Below are positions 12,952-17,558 of a stretch of 17,558 bases of DNA, piece by piece. The position numbers and the translations under genes are program-made. The stretch lies in contig JAJDCV010000040.1 in NCBI GenBank assembly GCA_029260675.1, positions 1-17,558 of the forward strand. Reading direction: 5' to 3'. The number at the start of each line of letters is the position of its first letter. The stretch's first letter is position 1. This stretch comes from Phycisphaeraceae bacterium (lineage in GTDB: Bacteria > Planctomycetota > Phycisphaerae > Phycisphaerales > Phycisphaeraceae). The notes beneath the pieces are model-generated. The model searched no databases, was not told the origin of the DNA, and was given only the letters and a program-made list of their open reading frames with translations.

Positions 12952-13692
12952 ATGTCCCTGCCGATCGGATTGCAGCTTTACACCGTTCGAGACATTTTGG
13001 CTGAGGACCTGGACGCGGGGTTGGCGCAGGTCGCGGCGATCGGGTACCGATACGTCGAGATGGCGGGGCTGTACGGTCGGACGGCGGAGCAGTACCGCGC
13101 ACTGCTCGACAAGCACGGGCTGGCGGCGATCGCGGCGCACGAGGGGGGTGACGATCTACTCAATAATATCCCGGCGGTGGTTGAGCGTGCCGAGGTGCTG
13201 GGTTACCGGTACGTGATTTTTCCCTACCTCGATGAATCGCAGCGACACGGCTACGGCGAGCTGGCGGGCCGGATCGCCGAGTCGGCGAAGGCGTTAAGCG
13301 GGCACGGCCTGACGCTGTGCTACCACAACCACGACTTTGAATGGGAAATCGATGCCGACGGGAAGCGCGGGATCGATCACTTATTTGACGGCACGGAGTT
13401 GAATAGTGAGTTGGATGTGTACTGGGTCGCCAAGGCGGGGGACGACCCGCTTGACTGGATGCAGAAGCTCAGCGGTCGGCTGCCGATCCTGCACATGAAG
13501 GATATGGCGGACACGGCGGACAAGGGCTTCGCGGAGGTGGGTACGGGGACGATTGATTTCGGTGCGATCCTCGATGCGGCGGAGGGTTGCGGGGTGAAGT
13601 ACCTGGTGGTCGAACAGGACAGCAATTGGAAAGACAGCCCGATGGAATCGGCGCGGGTGGGGCTTGAGAATCTTAGTGGGATGCGGGTGTGA
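12952..13692 (+). CDS. Sugar phosphate isomerase/epimerase-like TIM-barrel protein
   Basis: A 246-residue protein; ATG 12952 follows GGAG by seven bases (the frame extends back to 12910 without a comparable site). It belongs to the AP-endonuclease-2/xylose-isomerase-like TIM-barrel family (IolE-type, COG1082), metal-dependent enzymes that isomerise, epimerise or dehydrate sugars and inositols. Evidence: start GLQLYTVRD, IGYRYVEMAGLYG with the metal-ligand Glu, YHNHDFEWE in mid-barrel, ELDVYWVAKAGDDPLDW, LHMKDM, and VVEQDSNW near the end. Such genes are abundant in planctomycetes. No signal peptide is seen, so it is cytoplasmic. The substrate cannot be told. It follows tetR on the same strand, but the 116-base gap and the palindrome suggest separate control. 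Confidence 0.93.
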   Translation: MSLPIGLQLYTVRDILAEDLDAGLAQVAAIGYRYVEMAGLYGRTAEQYRALLDKHGLAAIAAHEGGDDLLNNIPAVVERAEVLGYRYVIFPYLDESQRHGYGELAGRIAESAKALSGHGLTLCYHNHDFEWEIDADGKRGIDHLFDGTELNSELDVYWVAKAGDDPLDWMQKLSGRLPILHMKDMADTADKGFAEVGTGTIDFGAILDAAEGCGVKYLVVEQDSNWKDSPMESARVGLENLSGMRV

Positions 13693-13773
13693 GCGGTTCG
13701 CGGGGGTGAGTGGGTCAGAGCGCGCCTACATCGTTTGTAGCGTTGTGCCCACGGGTTTAGCCCGGGTACACAT

Positions 13774-13819
13774 CCCGGAGTGCGCCGCGTGGGTATACCG
13801 CCCGGAGTACGCCGCGTGG
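13774..13819. repeat. Imperfect 19-bp direct repeat in intergenic region
   Basis: CCCGGAGTGCGCCGCGTGG (13774-13792) and CCCGGAGTACGCCGCGTGG (13801-13819) differ at one base and start 27 bases apart. They lie in the 171-base gap between two convergent genes, just after CCCACGGGTTTAGCCCGGG (13748-13766), a short hairpin-like sequence. No gene is seen in the gap. Confidence 0.6.
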
Positions 13820-13863
13820 CCGCGGCGGCTTAACATCGCACACTATGGTTGAACGGCAAACGC

Positions 13864-14295
13864 TCAGAACCCGCCTTCGCCGAACAGGCCATAGACCAGG
13901 GCCAGGCCCAGCAGGACCACGAGGCCGAGGACGGCGATCTCCCAGGTGATGCTGATCAGTGACAGGGCCATACCCAGGCGCACCATCTTCCCGGCGAACG
14001 AGTGCCGGTGCCTTCGGCTGCGTTTGCGGCCGCGTCTGTGGATCAGATAGAGGCAGATGAGGGCAGCCATTCCCAACGCCCCGCCAAGCAGCCGGATCGC
14101 CCAGCCGAACCCGGTGTAGTCAGGCGGTAGGGAGAGCCATTCGCCCTCCGGCCCCAGCCCGAAAACCGTCGCCAAGAAGCACAGGAACATCGCCAGGCAC
14201 GAGGCGATAAGCGCGGCAGTGATCGCTGGTTGCGATCGCTCTTTCTGCCAGGGGTTACGGACCCCTGTGACGCGACTGGCGTGTAGCTCGCTCAA
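13864..14295 (-). CDS. Small integral membrane protein of unknown function
   Basis: 143 residues if translation starts at TTG 14295, which is six bases after GAGGAG (14302-14307). The frame is open to a TTG at 14379 that has no such site. The N-terminus (SELHASRVTGVRNPWQKERSQP) is hydrophilic. Three hydrophobic segments follow: ITAALIASCLAMFLCFLATVFGL, then FGWAIRLLGGALGMAALICLYLI, and a long C-terminal one (MVRLGMALSLISITWEIAVLGLVVLLGLALVYGLF) that could span once or twice. A very basic Arg/His/Lys loop (HRRGRKRSRRHRHS) separates the second and third segments and should face the cytoplasm. No family recognised. It is transcribed toward the isomerase gene, which is convergent to it. Confidence 0.7.
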   Translation of the reverse strand: MSELHASRVTGVRNPWQKERSQPAITAALIASCLAMFLCFLATVFGLGPEGEWLSLPPDYTGFGWAIRLLGGALGMAALICLYLIHRRGRKRSRRHRHSFAGKMVRLGMALSLISITWEIAVLGLVVLLGLALVYGLFGEGGF

Positions 14296-14534
14296 TCCCC
14301 ACTCCTCGACCCATTTGAGATGAATCCGACCCGTAGACTTGCGAATGTGCAGGATACCCCGGTAAATGCGATAGATCAAGGTTTATTTGGTTGATATGGG
14401 GCCGGTTGATAGCGATTTGAGTGGTTTTCTACACCTAAAGTCGGCTTTCAATCCGGACCGATCCTAGCGTCGCTGTGCAAAAAATGCAGTCTCTAAGGCG
14501 TATTTACTTTGAATTGATGGTTTAATCAAAATAT

Positions 14535-15530
14535 TCAGCCCTTCCCGCTCCACAGCAGCTTGCCCTCCGCGTCTTTTTTTGATCGGTGGGGTTCGGCTTT
14601 CTTTTTGGGTTTGCCGCGTTGGATGCCCTTGTCAGCGCAATCGACTTTCATGGTCTGGCCGGTCTCGGCGACGTGTTTGATGCGCTGCGTGGCGCGTTTG
14701 GCGTAGTCTTTGCTGAGTTCGCATCCCAGCCAGTCGCGTTTGAGTTTGGCGGCGGCGGCGAGGGTGGTGCCTGAGCCGGCGAAGGGGTCGAAGACCAGGT
14801 CGCCTGGGTTGGAGCTGACGTGGATGATGCGTTCGAGCAGGGCCTCGGGGAGTTGGCAGGGGTGCCAGCCCTGGCGTTCTTTGAAGGTGCCTGCGAGCCT
14901 TGACTGGTACCAGGTGTCGCATTCCGGGTGCAGGTAATTGACATCGGTCTCCTGCGGGCGGAGGTACCAGGTGTCGTCGGGGAGCTTGCCCTTGGGGTTG
15001 GCGCGTGCGTCGTTGTAGGTGGTTTGCCGGGCGCTTGGGACGGCGATAGCTTCGCGGTTGAAGGTGAACGGGGGGTTCTTTGTGATTTTTTCGTGTGCTT
15101 TGATCTTGGCGGTGGCGGAGCCGACGCAGTAGAAGAGGTGTGCGTGTGAGCGGTTGAATTTGAGCTTACAGTTTTGGCCGAAGGTGTAGTGCCAGATGAT
15201 CCAGTTTCGGAAGACGAGTTGTTTTTCTTTTTCGAGTTTGCGGAGGTGCATGCGTGTCTCGGCGGCGTATTCATCGCCGATGAGGATGTAGAGGCTGCCG
15301 GAGGGCTTGAGCAGGCGTGCGCAGGCGTCGATCCAGTTGTTGGTCCAGTTGACGTAGTCATCGTGCTCGCGGTTGTCGTCGTAGTGGTCGTACTTGAAGC
15401 CGATGTTGTAGGGGGGGTCTGCGAAGATGAGGTCGGCGGAGTCTTCGGGCCAGGCCGCCATGGTCTTAAGGCAGTCTCCCTGGGCGATGGTCTGGTGGGG
15501 GAGGGGTTTGGCAGGCGTTTTTGGAGGCAT
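14535..15530 (-). CDS. Beta-class DNA (adenine-N6 or cytosine-N4) methyltransferase, solitary
   Basis: A 331-residue protein from ATG 15530; no clear Shine-Dalgarno sequence is visible. Motif IV DPPY (residues 38-41, in LIFADPPYNIGF) is N-terminal, and the AdoMet-binding motif I DPFAGSGTT (248-256) is C-terminal. This order defines the beta group, with the target-recognition region between them. DPPY is compatible with N6-adenine methylation; N4-cytosine methylation cannot be excluded. The C-terminus is a Lys/Arg-rich tail (GKPKKKAEPHRSKKDAEGK) that may help DNA binding. No restriction endonuclease gene is adjacent, so it looks like an orphan methyltransferase of the CcrM/regulatory kind, or a relic of a restriction system. 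Target sequence unknown. Confidence 0.93.
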   Translation of the reverse strand: MPPKTPAKPLPHQTIAQGDCLKTMAAWPEDSADLIFADPPYNIGFKYDHYDDNREHDDYVNWTNNWIDACARLLKPSGSLYILIGDEYAAETRMHLRKLEKEKQLVFRNWIIWHYTFGQNCKLKFNRSHAHLFYCVGSATAKIKAHEKITKNPPFTFNREAIAVPSARQTTYNDARANPKGKLPDDTWYLRPQETDVNYLHPECDTWYQSRLAGTFKERQGWHPCQLPEALLERIIHVSSNPGDLVFDPFAGSGTTLAAAAKLKRDWLGCELSKDYAKRATQRIKHVAETGQTMKVDCADKGIQRGKPKKKAEPHRSKKDAEGKLLWSGKG

Positions 15531-15586
15531 AGGGTTGCGATTGTAACAGGTGGGAGCGGGGGCGCAAGCGTTGGAATAATTTGGCT

Positions 15587-15642
15587 TTGCAGAAAGCGGG
15601 GGGGTGTTTATACTCTAGTGATGCCCGCGGGGAGTGCCCCGC
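15587..15642 (+). promoter_or_regulatory. Probable ferredoxin promoter and leader hairpin
   Basis: TTGCAG (15587-15592) and TATACT (15609-15614) are 16 bases apart. A hairpin GCGGGG-AGTG-CCCCGC (15627-15642) follows about 13 bases after the -10, near the expected 5' end of the message. The -10 is good and the -35 weak. The hairpin could stabilise the transcript. Confidence 0.4.
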
Positions 15643-15665
15643 TATGAAGAGAATTGGAGCCTTGT

Positions 15666-15926
15666 ATGCCTCATATCATCACCGAACCGTGCATCGGGAC
15701 CAAAGACACGGCCTGTGTGGACGTCTGCCCGGTGGACTGCATCCACCCGACCAAGGACGAAGCGGAGTTCGAGGCCGCGGAGATGCTTTTCATCGATAAC
15801 GACACCTGCATCGATTGCGGCCTGTGCGTGGACGAGTGCCCGGTGAAGGCGATCTTCCCGGAAGAGGATCTGCCCGAGGAGTGGCAGGACTACATCGAGA
15901 AGAACGCCGCGTACTTTGCGGAGTAG
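15666..15926 (+). CDS. 7Fe-type ([3Fe-4S][4Fe-4S]) ferredoxin
   Basis: An 86-residue protein; ATG 15666 follows GGAG by six bases. It is a small cytoplasmic electron carrier. Cysteines fall at 9, 17, 21 and 25 (C-x7-C-x3-CPVDC) and at 48, 51, 54 and 58 (CIDCGLCVDECP). Compared with Azotobacter FdI, Cys9, Cys17 and Cys58 correspond to the 3Fe ligands and Cys21, 48, 51 and 54 to the 4Fe ligands. The extra Cys of the first CxxC in FdI is absent here, which fits a 3Fe cluster. The C-terminus (EEDLPEEWQDYIEKNAAYF) is acidic, as in other bacterial 7Fe ferredoxins. The redox partner is not indicated by its neighbours. A heptad-repeat tract starts three bases after the stop codon. Confidence 0.95.
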   Translation: MPHIITEPCIGTKDTACVDVCPVDCIHPTKDEAEFEAAEMLFIDNDTCIDCGLCVDECPVKAIFPEEDLPEEWQDYIEKNAAYFAE

Positions 15927-15929
15927 TTG

Positions 15930-15984
15930 TTAGCGGTAAGCCATTGGCCCTTAGCTTTTAGCTTTTAGCTCTTAGCTAAGAGCC
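15930..15984. repeat. Heptanucleotide-repeat tract of the TTAGCTN type
   Basis: The sequence divides into 7-mers: TTAGCGG, TAAGCCA, TTGGCCC, TTAGCTT, TTAGCTT, TTAGCTC, TTAGCTA, then AGAGCC. It ends in the perfect 16-bp palindrome GCTCTTAGCTAAGAGC (15968-15983). It has the 7-nt period of the two dnaE elements but a different unit, and it begins directly after the ferredoxin stop codon. Confidence 0.8.
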
Positions 15985-16004
15985 GCGACGGGCGGGCTGA
16001 TCTT

Positions 16005-16039
16005 CCGAATCCTGATACCTGTTCCCCGAACCCCGGCGT
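16005..16039. repeat. Degenerate heptanucleotide tract before the dehydrogenase start
   Basis: CCGAATC, CTGATAC, CTGTTCC, CCGAACC and CCGGCGT follow each other in 7-base register and end three bases before the ATG at 16043. Units such as CCGAACC and CTGATAC resemble the right arm of the dnaE element at 6560-6587 (CGAACCC, CGATACC). No inverted partner arm is visible, so this looks like a half element or decayed copy. Confidence 0.55.
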
Positions 16040-16042
16040 CCC

Positions 16043-16990
16043 ATGCCCCCGCGCGTGCTGATCACCGAGACCCTTGCGTCGGTCGCCGCGGACTGGCTGG
16101 TTCAGCACGCCGACGTGGTGCGTTGCGCTTATGACGATGCGGGGCTCGATGGCCCGCTCGCTGAGGCTGAGGGGCTTGTGGTGCGGACGTACACGGTGGT
16201 GGATGAGGCGTTTCTTGATCGGGCACCGAAGCTGAAGGTCGTCGGGCGGGCGGGGGTCGGTCTTGACAACATTGATCTTGAGGCCTGCGGGCGTCGGGGC
16301 GTGCGCGTGGTACACACGCCGGACGCGAACACGCAGGCGGTGGTCGAGTATGTGTTGGCCCTGATGCTGGACCACTACCGTCCGCGTACAGATTTGCCAC
16401 CCGGGGCCGATGCCGACACGTTCCACGGCCTGCGCAAGACCGAGGTGGGCACGCAACTGGATCAACTCACCCTGGGCATCGTCGGGTTCGGCCGGATCGG
16501 TAAGCGGTTGGGCGGGGCCGCGCACGCGATCGGGATGAACCTGAAAGTTTGCGACCTGCTCCCCGAGGCCGAGCTGCGCAAGGCGGTGGATTACCCGTTT
16601 GATTACGCCGGTCACGAAACGCTGTACGCCCACAGCGACGTGGTGAGCATCCACGTCGATGGCCGGGCGAGCAATCGGCACATGCTAGATGCCGAGGCGC
16701 TGAAACACCTGCGTGACGATTGCTTATTCATCAATGCGGCGCGTGGGATGCTGGTGGAGGGTGATGCGTTGGCGGGGTGGGCCCGGTCACACACGGACGC
16801 CCAGATCATCCTCGACGTCCACGACCCCGAGCCGCCGCCGACGGGCTATGTGTTAAGCGGGCTGCCGAACGTGCGCCTGCTGCCACACATCGCGTCCCGT
16901 ACAGGTCAAGCAATGGAGAATATGAGCTGGGTGGTCCGGGATGTGGTGGCGGTATTGGAAGGTGAGGAGCCGGGGAGCCCGGCGGTGTAG
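16043..16990 (+). CDS. D-isomer-specific 2-hydroxyacid dehydrogenase family protein
   Basis: A 315-residue protein, about the family's usual length. It is an NAD(P)-dependent oxidoreductase of the D-2-hydroxyacid family, which includes 3-phosphoglycerate dehydrogenase (SerA), glyoxylate/hydroxypyruvate reductases and D-lactate dehydrogenases. VGRAGVGLDNID (67-78) and the cofactor motif GFGRIG (148-153) are clear. The catalytic triad is complete: Arg234 in NAARG, Glu263 in HDPEPP, His282 in LLPHIASRT. No C-terminal ACT domain is present, so it is not a long-form SerA. Its substrate is open. The ATG at 16043 has no Shine-Dalgarno site because a heptad-repeat tract fills the preceding bases; translation may be leaderless-like or poor. 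A possible 38-codon ORF overlaps its stop. Confidence 0.95.
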   Translation: MPPRVLITETLASVAADWLVQHADVVRCAYDDAGLDGPLAEAEGLVVRTYTVVDEAFLDRAPKLKVVGRAGVGLDNIDLEACGRRGVRVVHTPDANTQAVVEYVLALMLDHYRPRTDLPPGADADTFHGLRKTEVGTQLDQLTLGIVGFGRIGKRLGGAAHAIGMNLKVCDLLPEAELRKAVDYPFDYAGHETLYAHSDVVSIHVDGRASNRHMLDAEALKHLRDDCLFINAARGMLVEGDALAGWARSHTDAQIILDVHDPEPPPTGYVLSGLPNVRLLPHIASRTGQAMENMSWVVRDVVAVLEGEEPGSPAV

Positions 16991-17106
16991 TGCTGCATCC
17001 GGGAGATGGGCGTGCTGACGTGATCGCGAGTCGGTTGTTGGAGATGATCGACGTCAGCGACGAGCCTGATTCTCAGGTGCGGGTGATCTCCGAGTTGGAG
17101 TTCTAA
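16990..17106 (+). CDS. Possible 38-residue protein overlapping the dehydrogenase stop
   Basis: A GTG (16990-16992) shares one base with the dehydrogenase TAG (TAGTG) and opens a frame to TAA at 17104-17106. The product reads MLHPGDGRADVIASRLLEMI...VRVISELEF, a balanced amphipathic sequence that looks like protein. GGGGAG at 16972-16977 is 12 bases upstream, somewhat far, but stop-start overlap allows coupled translation. Not a family I recognise; it could be chance. Confidence 0.4.
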   Translation: MLHPGDGRADVIASRLLEMIDVSDEPDSQVRVISELEF

Positions 17107-17150
17107 GCGAGGCTCGGGGGTGGAAGCCACAGAATGGTGACCGTCAGACG

Positions 17151-17181
17151 AAAAAAAACCCCGCTGGGTGTGAGCGGGGTT
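17151..17181 (-). terminator. Rho-independent terminator for leftward transcription
   Basis: AACCCCGCT (17157-17165) pairs with AGCGGGGTT (17173-17181) around a 7-base loop. On the minus strand it is followed by a run of eight T (17151-17158, the last two in the stem). It ends whatever is transcribed leftward from the PEP-CTERM gene and the stem-rich region at 17183-17408. Confidence 0.9.
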
Positions 17182-17182
17182 C

Positions 17183-17408
17183 CAGGGGCCTGCGCGGATA
17201 TCAGAAAAATCAGGTCCCTACCGGGTGTTGAGCAAGACGCCGTGAGTATCTGACCGGGTAGTCGCGGGGAGCGGCGTGGGCGGCCGTGCTTCCGTGGGAC
17301 TTCGTCTCATTACGGGAGACCCCGTGTCGGCCTCACGGCCACAATTCCTTCTCCTTCTTCAACACCTGCAAGTTCGGGGGTCGGGCGCCATTCCGGGTGG
17401 ACGTTGAT
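17183..17408 (-). other. Stem-rich non-coding region: long 3' UTR or unidentified small RNA
   Basis: 226 bases lie between the PEP-CTERM stop codon and the terminator, with no convincing gene. Long-range pairing is possible between 17224-17231 (GGTGTTGA) and 17359-17366 (TCAACACC), enclosing a second stem 17282-17288 (GGCCGTG) with 17334-17340 (CACGGCC). A short hairpin GTCTC/GAGAC lies inside, around 17304-17320. GGCC-GTGA-GGCC on the minus strand would close on a GNRA-type loop. I could not match it to tmRNA, SRP RNA, RNase P RNA, 5S rRNA or a riboswitch that I know. The strand is inferred from the terminator. Confidence 0.4.
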
Positions 17409-17558
17409 TTACCTTTTCACGCCGGTCTTTTTCCGACAGCGGATCAGTAGCGGTGTAGCGCCCAAGAGGATCCAGGCGCTGGTGGGCTCGGGGACGACGA
17501 AGAACGTGCTGTTGGCGGTGGCCGAATCGCCAGGGCTTAGAATGATCGAGTGGGTGAT
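17409..17558 (-). CDS. C-terminal part of an exported PEP-CTERM protein (cut by window edge)
   Basis: The minus-strand frame ending at TAA 17409-17411 is open to the right edge (49 codons visible). The last residues are a textbook PEP-CTERM sorting tail: the motif VVPEP, a hydrophobic stretch TSAWILLGATPLLI, then a basic cluster RCRKKTGVKR. Proteins with this tail are exported and processed at the membrane by an exosortase; they are frequent in planctomycetes and other exopolysaccharide-producing bacteria. The part before it (IILSPGDSATANSTFFV) looks like the end of a beta-rich extracellular domain. The function of the main domain is outside the window. Its message ends at the terminator at 17151-17181. 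Confidence 0.85.
   Translation of the reverse strand: MTHSIILSPGDSATANSTFFVVPEPTSAWILLGATPLLIRCRKKTGVKR

Noticed and set aside
15930..16039. CRISPR array
   Set aside because: Units are 7 nt with no spacers and no cas genes are nearby.
17183..17348. A short leader peptide or ORF on the minus strand (GTG after AAGGAG near 17341; ATG near 17310)
   Set aside because: Frames of about 10 and 30 codons of Arg/Pro-rich sequence within a stem-rich region; no protein-like features.
17183..17408. tmRNA, SRP RNA, RNase P RNA or 5S rRNA
   Set aside because: I looked for the conserved cores of each (tRNA-like ends, GGUCAGG..GGAAGGAAGCAGC, GAGGAAAGUCC, the 5S CCGAAC context) and found only short chance resemblances.

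Overview
The window looks like a piece of chromosome from a planctomycete, most likely of the Phycisphaerae type. The base composition is GC-rich. At the right edge is the C-terminus of an exported protein with a PEP-CTERM sorting tail. Small palindromic and heptanucleotide repeats are scattered in and between genes, and housekeeping genes are interspersed with secreted proteins of unknown function. The phylum call is inference from gene content and style, not from a marker alignment.

Layout, left to right. Bases 1-160 may hold the start of a minus-strand gene running off the edge (weak). A secreted coiled-coil protein (459-2141, +) faces a membrane-anchored esterase-like protein with a starch-binding-like domain (2399-3637, -), with a clear minus-strand terminator between them. 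The mechanosensitive channel MscL (3950-4369, +) has its own terminator. A very long dnaE (4535-8554, -) follows, then an FMN-binding PNPOx-like protein (8761-9666, -) coupled to a possible 41-residue ORF. A minus-strand cluster of thioredoxin, an atypical short-chain dehydrogenase and an exported protein (9864-12021) diverges from a TetR regulator (12254-12835, +). Next come a sugar-phosphate isomerase-like TIM barrel (12952-13692, +), a small membrane protein (13864-14295, -), a solitary beta-class DNA methyltransferase (14535-15530, -), a 7Fe-type ferredoxin (15666-15926, +), a D-2-hydroxyacid dehydrogenase (16043-16990, +) with a possible overlapping 38-residue ORF, an uncharacterised stem-rich region with a strong terminator, and the PEP-CTERM gene.

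The most striking signal is a family of heptanucleotide-repeat elements. Two of them, each with inverted arms of 27-28 nt made of 7-nt units, sit in frame inside dnaE (6489-6587 and 7575-7655). They add low-complexity peptide to an essential replicative polymerase without breaking the frame. Two further 7-nt-periodic tracts flank the ferredoxin/dehydrogenase junction (15930-15984 and 16005-16039), and one of them occupies the place where the dehydrogenase's ribosome binding site should be. The four tracts differ in unit sequence but share the 7-nt period.

Regulation is clearest at the TetR divergon. Two 16-bp sites of the form YATAC-N6-GTMTA lie at the two promoters: one fills most of the spacer and part of the -10 of a promoter with a perfect TTGACA for the leftward exported-protein gene, and the other covers the likely -10 of tetR. 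The regulator therefore probably represses both itself and the leftward exported protein/SDR genes. Two enzyme-like proteins lack a residue expected to be catalytic: the SDR has Pro where Tyr belongs, and the esterase has Gln where His is expected.
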